A stretch of DNA of 64,000 bases. Origin: Flammulina velutipes. Lineage: Eukaryota > Basidiomycota > Agaricomycetes > Agaricales > Physalacriaceae. Of this stretch, positions 22,861 to 35,586 are shown piece by piece. The stretch is taken from the NCBI GenBank assembly GCA_011800155.1, contig CM022371.1, forward strand, positions 62,001 to 126,000. The letters run 5' to 3'. The notes beneath the pieces were generated by a model, which saw only the letters and a list, made by a program, of their open reading frames with translations, was not told the origin of the DNA and did no database searches. The translations under genes and the position numbers were made by a program. How positions within the stretch are numbered: position 1 is the first letter of the stretch; each line of letters begins with the position of its first letter.

Positions 22861-25800
22861 ATGTCTAACGATGCGCCGAACTTGCTCGAAAACGCAAAGC
22901 TCGTCTCTAATTCAGAGCTCTCCGTAGCCACCGTCGATCCATCCGTTCCGATTATTCTCCAGAGTCGCTCGGAAGAAGCTGTAGATGGAGTCGGACAGGT
23001 TCCCCCCAGCGACTTATCGAGTGAAGGTGCGCTATGTTTCAACTTCGAAGCTCCAGTTCTGACTTTCGACGAAATAGTGTCCGCGTCAAAGACAGCTTCT
23101 GCCAAAAGCAATCCAGCGGGGCATTCAGCTCGTTCGATCGAACATACGTCCCCTAATCCTAGCGTCTCGCAAGACTCTGGCCACGGAGGAGGTATCACTT
23201 CTCCTGGACAGAACCCAGACGGAATGCAAGCCGTACACGAAAAAATCCTGGACGTTCTCACCAAGATGCATGCAAAAATGGAGGAAGAGCAGGACGAAGG
23301 TGTGCTTCTTTTTGGCTATATGATCCATCACGATTCCTAATCAGAATGGATATAACAGGTCCTAGACGTCGTAGGGAACCAGGAATTGCTGGGCGATCGA
23401 CATTCTTTGGTCTACCAAAACAACGCTTCGAGAAAGGACTAGGTAAGCGAGCTTCTTACGATATATATATTTTCTGACAGATACGGGAAGGCGACGAGGA
23501 TTACGAGGGAATGTTTCCGGAAGACAAATACGGAGAGGAAACTGGACCCAACGCGCGGGTCTTCAAGGTTTACAACGAGGAGGCTACATCCTACGACATC
23601 GATATGATTGGGCAGGCTGGTGATTCGTCTGACGTTCTTCTCGTTTTTGTACGTGTTCATGCCAAGTCTGGTTATGCGCTACCACTAACTATCTGTGACC
23701 ATCAGGCTGGTCTCTTCTCCGCTGTTTTGACGACCTTTGTCGCTCAGACGTCGCAGGCATTGCAAACGGACAACAGCGCGATCTCGAACTCTATTCTTCT
23801 GGAGATCGCAGAATTGCAGAGAGCGCAGGAAAACGGAACATCACTCGGAAACGTTGAACGCGCCATCACGGAGACAACGCCATCGTCGAACGACGTGTGG
23901 GTGAACGGGCTGTGGTTCACGAGCCTAACTTTGAGCCTCGCCACGGCGCTGTTTGCGGTTCTCACCAAACAATGGCTTCGCCAGTACATGATTTCAACGT
24001 CTGGTACCATCCGAGATCGGTGTCTCATTCGACATTTCCGTTTCATTGGAATGCAGCAATGGCACGTCATTACCATCATCGGTGTCCTTCCCATTCTCCT
24101 TCATCTCGCCCTGGGTGTTTTCCTCGCGGGTCTTGTCGTCTTCCTCATTCCACGCTGTCTCCCACTGGCTTATATCATCGGTACCATGGCCATCATCATT
24201 TCCTTGCTATACTTCATCACCAACCTCCTTCCTGTCATAAATATCCAATGTCCATATCGGACACCGTTTTCCGAGATTCTGAATGTTCTGTCATATCAGT
24301 TTGGTGTAGTTATACAGCTTATCTGTGTATTGTATATCCGGGTGATGAAGGCAGCTCGTGATTGCCTTCATCAAGTGTTGCCGCGAGCCCGAAACAGAGA
24401 AACTGTACCAGAGGCGGAGGCGGAACACAAAGTCACAGTGTTCAAAACACTTAGACATCTGGAGCATGACCATGTACAACAGGATTCAATCACTGGATAC
24501 CTGTCACTCAATGTGATTGCATGGCTTGTAGAAACATCATCCAATCCTTCTGTGCATAGTGTGGCGCTGCAGGCAATCGGCGGATTGTCTCCTTCGCAAC
24601 TCAACGGAGCGCGCAACTTAGCCTCACGCAACCAGACATTTATACCAACCCTCGTCAAGGAGTGCACCTCAGTTTCAAACGAAGGAAACCCTACTTTCCC
24701 TTTAGTGCGTTCCTCCGGTAAATTCGAGCGACTATAAAACCAGATCTCCAAGTCTCGAGATATGGGCCGTTCAGACGCCCCCCTCGAGACTGTCTCGAGA
24801 CTCGGATGCTCCGAGGTCTGGAGACTTTGTTCTTAATGTACCAAGGATAGGCCAATGATATCGTTCTTAATGTAGCCAGTAGATAGCATTCAATGCACAA
24901 ATGTCATTAATTCCTCGCTACATAACTACTATGTGGGGTAAACTCTCCCATCTACTATCTCTAGAGAATCCCGAGACAATGCTCGAGCGTTGTCTCGGGA
25001 TAGTTCTCCACCCTCTACTCGAGATGATCCTCGATACAATCCCTACCAATAATCCCGGTGTTATCTCGAGCATTGTCTCGGGACACAGCACCACCATGCG
25101 CCACTCAACCCACGTCAACGCCCCCGTTTTGTTAACTTTGTACCGTCAGATCATTCCTACTTATGTGGTTACATTAGCACACCGATTTCATCGAAGGAGG
25201 TCCCATAATAAAGATCGGAGGAAGTGGCTGCCATGAAGGTAAGAGGTAAGAGGCAAAGGCCGGCACATGACTCCGTGTCGACTGCTTTGTGGCGACAAGT
25301 GTTGTACTCACCGGCACATTCGGCTAAATTTGTTCGTCCCTGGTGGATGCAATGATTCTCGTCGCTCGAACAAAGAGCATTTCAAGCCGATTGTGCCGGT
25401 GAACACAACATGTGTCGCTATATAACAATCGATCCGGAGTCGTACACCCACCTTTGCCTCTTTCCTGTTACCTCCATGGCAGCCACTGGACCTTCCCACT
25501 CAATAAGACACCGTCTCTCGGCGAAACGTTTGGATGTAAGTGGAGGTCAGAAGGGGGAGATGATTGGGTTGAGGGGCCAATTGGGTTGAGTGGCGTCGGT
25601 TGAGGGGCCAGTTGAGCGGCTTATGGCAATGCTCTGTCTCGAGCATAGTCTCGAGAATTGTCTCAGAGAAAAAGCTCGAGCATAGTCCCGAGTGAATCCT
25701 CGAGACAGCCTCCGAGACTATTCTCGAAACAATGCTCGAGACATTCCCTGAGCATTGTCCCGAGTAAATGAAGGAGGTTATTTAGACACTAGTAATTATA

Positions 25801-27615
25801 TAGTAATACATGTATATCATTGGCCTATCCTTGGTACATTAAGAACAAAGTCTCCAGACCTCGGAGCATCCGAGTCTCGAGACAGTCTCGAGGGGGGCGT
25901 CTGAACGGCCCATATCTCGAGACTTGGAGATCTGGTTCTTGAGCGACTTGCTCGTGTATGGCCGATGTTCATCTCCCATACGCGCAATGACATGTCTTAT
26001 CTTTACCCCATATTTCGTGACTTGGATGATGTCGAGGGGATGGTATCTTCCCTTCCTTGCTGCCCCACTGCCAACGGCCCAAATCCGGATATTCCTACTC
26101 TTATAACCCGTCTCATCGACGATTTACCAGACATCAAGCTGCCATCTTGCGCTTGGAGTAATCTGCTATCCGAGGTCGCTAGAGGATGGTCGCCACGGGA
26201 GTTCAAGTATGCTGTCTGTAAAAAGGCACTTGAAAGTACCTATTGGATGAGTTCCTCATACCATGACGATCAAACGGCCAGGATAGACATCTCAACAGCA
26301 CTATCCCAACGACCAGATTTGCTTGTCCAAATTTTTGGAGATTATGATCTATTTAGTAGTCCAGCATCTTCCTCTGATACAGTGACACGGCCATTCTCCC
26401 GGGCCTACCGGCCTCCCATAGCTGACTATGCCTCATCAGTAGCATCCTCCTCCGTTGGTACCCTACCCTCACCTTTACCTGTTCACTCATCCCTATCGGT
26501 CTACCCATCACCATCACCAGATTCGCCACACTTGCATGCCCTATTGAGCTTGCATCAATTCCTTGCCGATAACAAGCCAGATGGTTTTATCAGTTTATTG
26601 CATTCTCTATGGAAACAATTGCACTCCAATCTATTAGGGGACCTCCCGACGTTAAATGATTGTTCTGCTGTGTTCTACGCAGCAAACCACTCCTTTGTCC
26701 AATTGCGAGAGATTGGACATCCGTTATCTCTTCGGAACAGTAGGTGCTGTGAGACGATCTTGGAAACATGTTCGCTTGCATTCTGTCTTGCCAGAGACAG
26801 GTTTGAGTGTCAGATATCCAGTTGGAGATGGGGATGCTTGGAACGAATCGCGGACATCACATTGACTCAGATCTATCACAAATTTGACGGCCAGACTTCG
26901 ACGCGGAAGTACGCGCAAGCTCTTTGGGTACTAGCTTTGGAGAATGATGTTCCCCATGCATATGCAACCTGCATCAGTGTGCACATTTTTAGTCACATAA
27001 CAGGCGGGTTCAAAGGACTCACTCTGTCTTGGGCCTTTGTTACCGGGTTCATTCGTCAATTGCGTTATAAAAATGACCCACAGTCCACAGACGACATCCT
27101 TGTACGTTGCATGGAATATATCCATCAGCCTGACAACATCCATATGGCTTGCATAGCATTGGCCATGGTAAGCGATCCGCCGGGAATGATCAAGAAGGAT
27201 ATAATTTCCTTGGCCCGACTACAGCCAGATAATGAAGCATGGAATAGTTGCAGGGAAAGACTCAGACATCACTGTAGGCAGTCAGAATGCTTTTTGAGGG
27301 TTGCTCTTGTGATTCTTGACACATTTTTTGAGGTACGTTGTCAACAACAGAGCATTGATTTCATTGTATAATCTATTCCCTTAGGATCGACGGTCCCGCA
27401 AAAAAATGCTCCATCAAATCAATCCAGTGGCGCTATTACGGAAGAATGTGTGGCGCACAGATCTTGATGTTGAGCTCCAACCCGTCCCTAGTGTGACGGC
27501 AGGGGCGCTTGACTCACTTTATAGTGGACAGGAAGATTCAGACGTGTACCCAGTGCACTGGCACGTCGATGACGAAGATGCTGTTCAGCCCACGGATATC
27601 CCTACCTCTGATTGA
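22861..27615 (+). pseudogene. DUF6535-type multi-pass membrane protein gene, split by a transposon
   Basis: ATG at 22861. The N-terminal exon is hydrophilic (ends near 23300 at EEEQDEG), and a small exon at about 23360-23440 has uncertain borders. The main exon contains an intron at 23649-23705 and encodes the DUF6535 signature: AGLFSAVLTTFVAQTSQ, then WVNGLWFTSLTLSLATALFA, VLTKQWLRQY, and two strongly hydrophobic helices (about 24070-24240). The frame then hits a 1207-bp element; its first bases supply a TAA at 24735-24737. Excising the element and one GAGCGACT joins KFERL to ARVWPMFISHTRNDMSY in frame and opens a further 470 codons, an intron at 27333-27384, and a last exon ending TDIPTSD at 27615. 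So the apparent two genes are one gene. Function of DUF6535 proteins is unknown. Confidence 0.8.
24734..25940. mobile_element. Non-autonomous hAT-like element (1207 bp, 8-bp TSD GAGCGACT)
   Basis: Direct repeats GAGCGACT lie at 24726-24733 and 25941-25948. The inverted termini share AACCAGATCTCCAAGTCTCG and continue for about 130 bp (to the CCAAGGATAGGCCAATGATA block). The subterminal parts are packed with CTCGAGACA and CCCGAGACAATGCTCGAG-type palindromes. The centre (25200-25500) has a second inverted-repeat pair, so the whole can fold into a multi-stem hairpin. No transposase frame. An 8-bp target duplication points to hAT or a related superfamily. Confidence 0.85.
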
Positions 27616-28481
27616 TGTCAGAGAGCAAAGAGGTTCTTTGAGTTCCTGATGTTGTGGAATAAAAGAGACTGGAGCGATGAGCTTTCAGCAGTCGATCAGT
27701 TAACTAGCGTAGAATTTGTTGTGATTACAAGGTCCTAAATGTTCGCATAATTCGAATGTGAAAAGCTCGTCGGTAGGGCATGGTCTACGTACTCATTGCA
27801 ACTGAAAGTACCAGGACTTCGTAAGATAGTCAACAGTGTACGGTCAACCATGAGAGATGATTCAACGTATCACGCGTTCGTGAACATCGAACATTGTAAA
27901 TAAGTCATCGAGACGAGAATCGGATACAGGCGCGATCAGGAAGTTAGTATTCGCGTCCTGGGGCATCCGAAGTCCGCCCGAACATGTCGCAACCCAAGAT
28001 CTGTAGTTGAGTAAGGATATCATACGAACAAGTATGAATAGCTTATGTATCATTCGTACTGCGATCTGGGGCACTGGGAGGTCGCATTTTACTGAGCCTT
28101 ACATGGAGTCACGACGAGATAGTCGAGGCCACACAAAGTTGAGATCTGGTCACATAGGCAGATTGACCTGAACGTAGGCGGCACGAAACAGTGCGTCGGC
28201 GGCGTGAGCGGTCACTGTCGATAATGTCTGTGTGTGCACCCATAACATCCTTCGATAGCCTGAGAAAACAGAACATCATCGAGCGATGCTCCGAGTGCAC
28301 GGAACGACAGACAATAAAATGGTGGTATTCACTGCCAAAGTCGAAGAGACCTTGCACTGGCCGGAAAAAAAGGGAATCAACAAAAAAAATCGCGACACTG
28401 TGCACCAGAGGTGAGACGCGACCTTCGCCGTGCAGATCATATTATAACTTCGTCGTTCTCGTTGATTGCACAAAAGATCTC
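27616..28481. other. Intergenic region
   Basis: No supported gene. An open frame runs through 28191-28481 into the small gene that follows, but only the part from the ATG at 28482 has a paralogue (near 41116). No repeat structure noticed. Confidence 0.45.
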
Positions 28482-30387
28482 ATGTCGTCCGAATTCGAAG
28501 AAGCGTGCCAGCCTATGCTGATAGCTACCAATACATACCCAGAAATTGGTCCCGGAGTTGTGGCTATCATTCTGGCAGAGTTTTCCGTTATCGTTGCAAT
28601 CGTCGTGGTCGCTCATGTGAAAGAGGTGTTGGCTTTGGCTTTGTTTGCCAACAGCCTTGGCGCCACAATTCACGGTGAGCTGACACTAACCACGACGTTC
28701 AACTTCCGACCTGCTACTTACGAGCCTTCCACATCCTTGCTTTTCTAAAGCGCGTGCCGTCTGGAGATTTTTAGAGGGTCACCTTCTGCCACAATAATGT
28801 TCTAATGGAGGATGTCTTCTTTAGGACGTGTCAATTGGTTAGTAGAAATCGATTCCTCGCACAGATTGTGATATTGCCGCACTATAGAGCTACGTATAAC
28901 GACCAAGCTTTCATCCTGAAACGACGCCAATACTCACTCGGCACTTATCAAGGTTTTCATTCCGGAACAACCACGAATACAAACGGTGTCTACTGGATAG
29001 CGGCATTTATGGATTCCTTTCTCGAAACAAGGGGCATTCTACCATATAAGAACGACAGTCCAACAGGGCCGATGCCATTTCGCACGACATCCAATGTCCC
29101 TCATCTCCGCTTCGAAGCCACTTCCAGACCTCGGATCAACGTTCCCTACCTCAACGGACAGGCATATAAACCTACGGAATCCCTTCGAAACTGTTACCAT
29201 CTCTGGAAATATGGATGAAAACTGCTCGAAAAACACCTACTTCGACTCTGTCATCCGTCATCCTAGCATTTCCCAGTTCGTTCGCCATATAAACGTGCAA
29301 CATGTGTTGAACGACGAATTGGCAGAGGATCCCTACGCAAAGCAACTTCTGCCGAAACTATTCAAAAACTGCACGAAACTCGAGAGCGCGAGTTTCCAGG
29401 CCTTTCGTCCATCCTGATATATTGATTCTGAGTTATACCAATCCTTCGCCTCTAGCCACCTCACGGTTCTGGAAATCATCGGAATCCAAGGAGACGACAT
29501 CTCCAAGCTTTGCAAATTTCTTTCAGCGTTCCCCAATCTCAAAGATATCAATAAATTCACTGGGTGCGACTTCGACGACCTCAGATCATTGCACAAGCGA
29601 AATCTCCCAGAGACGTCTATCGAGTTCTATTATGAGGAGCTTGGTCGTTTTGCTTCCAGACGATTCAAAGCGCTGAAGACCATTCGGTCTGTTCGATTCC
29701 AAGTTCAGTCGGACTCAGATGGCGTGTTCATAGACCTCCTAGGGAGCACCTTATCAATATTCCCTCGGCTAGAACGGCTGTACTACGGTCGTTACGCCGC
29801 GTTAGACCATCTATCACGACTTTTAAGACAACTGGAAGGATCTTTGAAGGTCTTACAGCTACCATGTGGGCCACTAGTAGGTGTGTCTCAAGTACCCTTG
29901 TCTTCTACAATGAGCTAACCATACAATGTGACATGGCACAGACATATTCACGTCTTCAGACATCCTCGCTATCCCCCCTCTTCTCGAGCGTCTCGACTTC
30001 ATCCTATATCCACCTGACGTACTAAGCCCTGGCGGTGACGCGTCACTGAGACCCGCTGGACCGGCATTCTATGCGCGAAGTCTGAAGGAATTCGGTCAGA
30101 CGTCGGCATTGGGACATATCCAAATTATACTGAACCATACGGCAACGCTGGATTTCGGTGAACTAGAAGAGCTAGACGATGTGCTGTCATCGAACGAGCT
30201 GGCGGTAAACTATCTGGAGGTGGTCATCGCGGGTCCAAAAGCGACAGACACTCAACAGGAGCTGGATCACTGGGATCTCTTCTTGGAAACAAACCTACCA
30301 AAGGTTGGTCGTAGGTTTTTCGGGAATGAGAGCGTGACGAATGGGCAAGAAGGAGTTATTAGGTGGGTATCCGAGCATTCCATTTAG
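28482..30387 (+). pseudogene. Membrane-segment plus LRR-like hypothetical locus, copy 1
   Basis: Starts MSSEFEEACQPMLIATN, then a strongly hydrophobic helix (VVAIILAEFSVIVAIVVVA) and ALALFANSLGATIH, an intron at 28676-28750, and ARAVWRFLEGHLLPQ before a TAA at 28795-28797. LRR-like coding sequence follows in shifting frames: NVPHLRFEATSRP, FVRHINVQHVLNDEL, LFKNCTKLESASFQAF, then a TGA at about 29416, SHLTVLEIIGIQGDDI, FPNLKDIN, FPRLERLYYGRYAALDHLSRLL, and the end FLETNLPKVGRRFFGNE to WVSEHSI (30387). The paralogue at 41116-44247 has the same blocks in the same order. It could be two adjacent genes, a small membrane protein and an LRR protein. Several stops and frame changes make a functional product doubtful. 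Confidence 0.5.
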
Positions 30388-31566
30388 CGATACCGGAGTA
30401 AGAGTAGGTTGATCGTTTTGCGTTAATCTATCTCGTAACAAAGACCGGCTCTTACGCCACGTATTGATGGTGGGAAGATCTAAACAACCCACGTGGTACG
30501 TGTGAGATACAGTTTTGAGTAGGACAATTCAACAGACGAAGGTAGTCTTGGGGAGCAAGTGTGGTCGTTACGAGTGTTTTGCAATTCACATCCCTACGTG
30601 TCCAGAAAGCATTCGCACGGGTCAGAACTATAGTCGCCTCAGCACAATGCACGAAAAGGCAGGAACAGCGTACCGTGAATTTGCCCTCACCAGGGTACCA
30701 GTATGTCGCATAGTACCGAGTCCTCAAAGGAAACGAGTAGGACAATCAATTCCGCGGAGAACATTGCGCCACACAAAGCTAACCCCGGAGATAATCCTCT
30801 AGCAGACGTCGACGGCGGAATTAATCAACACAAGTAATTGCTGCGGGTATACTTTGTGATGATCTGGGCGCGGTCAAGAGATGTCTCCTCCATCCGTACT
30901 GCTGCAAAGCTATAGCACGATGCATGCGCGAACTGGGGCGCCAACGAGGGTGAATTGGAAGGGCCATAGCGGTTAGAACGAACGTCCGCGGGGGAATGAG
31001 GCGACTGAGCAGGGCAGGAAGTACTCCTACCATTGGCTTGACAGGAGGAATACGGTGCCTACTTTCACTGGTTTGCTCCTCTCCATCGTTCTATTCTATA
31101 TTCTAGGAAGACTGTGGAGCAATCAGAAACTGAGAAGACGGCTGTAAAGGCAGCACGTACGACACGCCATGGTCGTCTCCAGTGCAAGTACACGACAACA
31201 ATCGCCGATGATGACAGTCGCTGTGAGAGAGAGATCTCAAGTTTGTCCTTGTTTGCTCATACCACCTCCGCTGCGCCACATTAGATCCAAGGCCGGAGGA
31301 AGCTGTCGTCCTGGAATCATAGCAGCTACTATCGCCTCAAGAGCCACTAAAACCTATTAACGACAATCTCCAATGTGACTCGTCACCTAACACCGCCTCT
31401 CGCTGCTCTCTCGCTCATCTTTGCGGTTCTGTTGGGATGGGAACTCAACATTCCCGGGTCGCTCGAGCGACTAGTCCTGAATATCTTCTTGTCGATCTTC
31501 GGACGGCTTAAAATTATCTCTGACTCGTAATCGACAACTCCAACAACAATCTCGTCCGAAAATACT
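30388..31566. other. Spacer upstream of the tandem secreted-protein array
   Basis: No gene. About 30580-31000 is duplicated at 33440-33790. The line with TTTGTCCTTGTTTGC followed by TGCGCCACAT near 31240-31285 recurs before the next family genes (about 34310, 35750, 37900). It is part of the tandem-duplication unit. Confidence 0.6.
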
Positions 31567-33284
31567 ATGTATCGATGTCAAACTCTCTTAAGTATTTCCC
31601 TTCTCCTTCCCCTTCTCCTGGCCAGTGCATTGTACGTCCGGTCTCTTCAAAGTACCTAACCAACTAATACATAAATAAAAGGCCACACACTGCCACGACA
31701 ACTAATATCTCCAAGCGAGCCCCAAATGCTCTCGGTCAGGAAAAGACGATCCAGCTCAACTTGGTACAGGCTCTCAAAACGGGGAAGTACGGCAAACTCC
31801 CTTCCCCGATGACCCTCGTCAAGTCAGAGGAGATTACCGACGATGAGTCGGTGTGGGTTTACGACGTAGCGAACTACACCGTGACACACCAAAATCAGAC
31901 GCATCCTGTAGTGGCTAGGACCTTGAAGAGTGGTGAATTCAAAAGTACGCCGAATGTCGTATGTACATTCACATTCCGTCATCTTTTCCAAGTCGTTGAT
32001 CAATCTTCCAGAGTTCTAAGGTAGGGAGCGTTCATACGTCTCCTACATCATGTGATGTGACATTCCGTGACATATTATTCCCAAATTCGGACGCGTCGTA
32101 GAGATTCATGTCTTATACACGATGTAGAGTAGATATAGAGAATCCGTCATTAAAATCACTAGATAAGTGATATATAAGCAATAATACTGAGTTTCAAAGC
32201 GATCCGAGATTAAGACATTGACTTATGAAAGATATAAGGTCCAAAGTGGGTCTATCCGTCCTTTATACAGACCAGACTTGCTTTCCTTGCACTCATATGG
32301 TGACTCTGATGTTCTCAGATAAAATCTGGTGACCGTAGTTACCGCTCACAGAACGGAAAGAGTTAAACAGCACCTATATTTCTATCTTCTTCCATAGTGT
32401 CAATGTATTTTTGGTCTTTCTGGGGCCACCTTCAGCAGTTTTTCTCGATTTGGATGCTCTATTGAGTTTTATTTCATGTCTCCTTTCTCTTTGAGTCATT
32501 TGATGAGTAAGAAGGACACATTTCTGGCACAAATTACCGTGTCAGCATGAAAACATGTTCATAACTCTATTTCAAATCATTGTCTCGTTCCACCGAGCTC
32601 GGAGAATTATCTTACAGATATAATAAAGAGATTTTAATTGGCGTTTGGCGTGGAACTTGCTCGTTGTAGAGATATAGCTCAATCGATACTAATTTATGGC
32701 TGATCACCGCTTTAGGAAATGTCACAAATGGGTCACATGACGTAGGAGACATATGAACGCTCCCTACCTTATCATGGTCGGAATTGGGCATGACGGTGCA
32801 GAAGACAAGGCCGATCGACGATGGTGGACTTTCCTCATACGCCCATACCAGCCGCATGAGCTACTCACTGAATACACGTTCATACTGCATTGGAAGGAGA
32901 CGCAGAACTCGACTACCGACTGGCAAATAGCCCGTGATCTCCAAGTGTCTGACCTGCAGATTGATGCCAGTAAGACGATGGGATTTTATTTGACTCGTGA
33001 CTGGAGAGACCCAAAGACGGGTGAACGAAGAGATGCGGAGGTTATTACAAAGTTCGACGGTAGTGAGATGACTTCAGCTGAAGTGGATGGATTTCTGGGA
33101 GTATGTACATCGCCGTTTCTTCGTAATGAGTGGTGCTGACTGGTATCTTCCATAGAGCCGTCAACTCCTTGCATATGGATTTGAGGCCGCCAATGAGTGG
33201 CACATAAAACGATGGTGGCTGGTGATTGAGTACTTGGAAGCTGGGAAAGCCGACGCAGATGTTCCTGATCTCAGTCTATCGTAA
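31567..33284 (+). pseudogene. Signal-peptide hypothetical protein, family member 2, split by a 751-bp MITE
   Basis: Exons 31567-31631, 31682-31958, 32012-32018 joined to 32772-33100, and 33156-33284; about 268 aa if the element is removed. The signal sequence (LLSISLLLPLLLASAL) ends at intron 1. It is followed by a SKRAPNAL stretch (KR is a possible Kex2 site), then EEITDDESVWVYDV, PVVARTLK, GHDGAEDKADRRWWTF, FILHWKETQNSTTDW, EVITKFDGSEM, LLAYGFEAAN and IKRWWLV. The MITE entered a TA seven bases into exon 3. Removing it and one TA restores phase 0 and the block SSIMVGIGHDG, aligned with members 3-5. Confidence 0.8.
32019..32769. mobile_element. 751-bp Tc1/mariner-like MITE, copy 2 (TSD TA)
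   Basis: Same element as 10499-11249, same length, opposite orientation, only scattered single-base differences seen. TA lies at 32017-32018 and 32770-32771. Termini AGGTAGGGAGCG and CGCTCCCTACCT. The near-identity of two copies at unrelated sites indicates recent movement, presumably driven by a transposase coded elsewhere in the genome. Confidence 0.9.
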
Positions 33285-34649
33285 GAAATATCCGAATGAA
33301 GACCGCTAGGAGGATTCGACGAATAATTGTGGCGATACTTACAAACGGTTGGATAACACCAGATTGTAACTCTTACAAGGATCCGAGGAGACAATGAAAT
33401 TCGATCTGACCACGTTGAGGTACATACTATACTTGATTTATGGACGTATAGGTAGGTCTGGAGAGACGGGAAGTGAATTTATGCATCCCAACGTATCCAG
33501 AACGCATTCGAACAGGTGGGATATCGGGGGCACCAGAGGCGTCTTACCGAGTTACATCAAGAGGAACGGCAACGAGAATTGATTAACTGCGCCACACAAA
33601 GCGAACTTATCTAGCAGGGATCGACGGCGGAATGAATGGGACAGGATGAGTAGTTGTTGCGAGGATATATATGCGATGAAACAAGGTCGATTCTCCTCCA
33701 AGCTGGTGTAGCATCCTCGCGACGATGACTGCGTGAGCTGGGGCGCCCAAAGCATGTTATAAGAATGGAAGCGCGAAGAGGTCGATATCAAAGCAGAGTC
33801 GCCGCCGTCATATCAGTAGTAACATGGGAAGATGTCGAAGATCTGATACGGCCTTGCCTATCCTACATCGATGGCCCGCGCACAAGAGTCGGACACACTA
33901 TAGAAGGATGAGTTGGGTATGGTGGACCTGTGTATGAACACACACCAGAACCGGCTTCTCCTGTTGGTTGGCTACTGTCAAGCGTGCTCTGCATCGTACA
34001 CCGCCATACGTAAGTGCACAAAGAAGTCAGACATTGAGAAAACGGGGGTCAAACGATACGAAAGTATTAACCAAGCAAGGCAGTGACAACCACGTAGACA
34101 CGGAAAGAGTATGTAAGGATGCCCAGCGTCAAGTGTCCAAAATATCTGGCGGGCGTTCGCCCTATAAGTATCCCCTTTCGTTCGCCATACGGCCATGAAG
34201 GAAGACCGCAGAAACAGACACGACAGTAGAAGAGCAACGCATACGATGCGATGGCCGTCTCAATGAAAGTCGCCCATGATGGTGATCGTTGGGGAGAAAC
34301 GGATCAGGTTTGTCCTTGTTTGTCCTTAACACCTCCGGTGCGCCACATCCGTGTCCGTGGATTCGTCGTAAGGATTGTCGCCTGGAGAACTATCGAAACT
34401 CTGGAAACTGGAACTGCTAGGAATCCAGTTATCAACGAAAATCCCTGATGTGAATCGTGGCCTGACACTGCCTCACTCGGGCAAGACTGTAGATTTACGA
34501 GTTGTTCCGTTGGGATGGGAGCGTTTCTCGTCGGCCAGGTGTTGCTCGAACGACTATACCTGGAGATCAACCTCCGGATCCCTGCTCTGATGACTTAAAA
34601 GTATCTCAAGCCTTACGGGCTTCTTCCAACAACTCCACGAATATAATCT
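33285..34649. other. Spacer inside the tandem array
   Basis: No gene. It repeats parts of 30400-31560 in the same order: the block with TGCGCCACACAAAG (33588), then the TTTGTCCTTG to TGCGCCACAT line (34310-34347). Short frames present are not conserved between copies. Confidence 0.6.
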
Positions 34650-35586
34650 ATGTATCCATCTTTGACTCTGCTCAGTATCTCCGTGCTTCTTCCCGTCCTC
34701 TTTTCCACCGCTCTGTACGTCGTCCGGTCTTCTCACACCATCCAGATAACTAATACATCTAAACCAGACCACACACTGGATCTGACATAATACAACGCGC
34801 CCCAAGTGTTTTAGAGAACAACATGACATTCAATTTCCTCCAGCATGTCAAGACGCCCTACGCCACGTACCTCCATGACCCATTGGAGCTCGTACAGTCC
34901 GACGAGATCACCGACGACGATTCGGTTCAGGTTTACGACGTAACTAACCTCAAAGTGAAGTATAAGGACGAGGAACGCGAGGTGGTGGCTAGGACCAAGA
35001 CGAACGATGAGAAAATCAAGTATAATATGGATCTGGTACGTACTCGTTCTATGTATTCCCATCCAGACGGTTAAGCAACCTCTGTCATGCAGTTTTCAAA
35101 TGATATGCTCGTCGGATATGGATATCAATATGCAAGGGACGAAGCAGATCGACGATGGTGGCTCTTGCATATACGCCCTAACCAGCCGCGTGATCTGCAC
35201 GAAGTCGCTCATCTCGATTTCATCCTCCATTGGAAGGAGAAGCAAGACTCGGACACCGAATGGAGAAAGACTGATATCAAGGCCAGCATACGGCACGAGG
35301 GGATCTATGTGATGGATGACTGGATCGACCAAAAGTCGGGTGAAAGGAAGAGCGTGGAGGTGATAACGAGGCCCGACCGCGACGGTAGTGAGATGACCCC
35401 GGAAGAAGTGGAGAAATTTCTAGATGTATGTGCTTTCTCTTCGTGGTGAGAGGTGCTGATTTGCATTTTCCACAGGGCCGACCTCTCCTTGCGTATGGGT
35501 TCGAGGCTGCCACAGAACAGTACGCCAAACGATGGTGGATAGTGACAGAGTCGTCCGAAAGAAAGGAGGAAATTACAAGCGAGTAA
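34650..35586 (+). CDS. Signal-peptide hypothetical protein, family member 3
   Basis: Exons 34650-34714, 34768-35035, 35093-35425 and 35476-35586; 258 aa, all phases consistent. Signal sequence LLSISVLLPVLFSTAL; conserved QRAPSVL after the leader. Acidic module SDEITDDDSVQVYDVTNL, then EVVARTK. Exon 3 has GYGYQYARDEADRRWWLLHIRP, FILHWKEKQDSDTEW and EVITRPDRDGSEM. Exon 4 has LLAYGFEAATEQYAKRWWIV and a charged tail. Most similar to member 5 at 38258. I do not recognise the family. The leader suggests secretion or ER entry; no cysteine-rich core, so it is not a hydrophobin or knottin. Confidence 0.8.

Noticed and set aside
25965..27371. Independent 468-codon gene right of the hAT-like element
   Set aside because: The 8-bp duplication and the in-frame join show that it is the 3' part of the DUF6535 gene.
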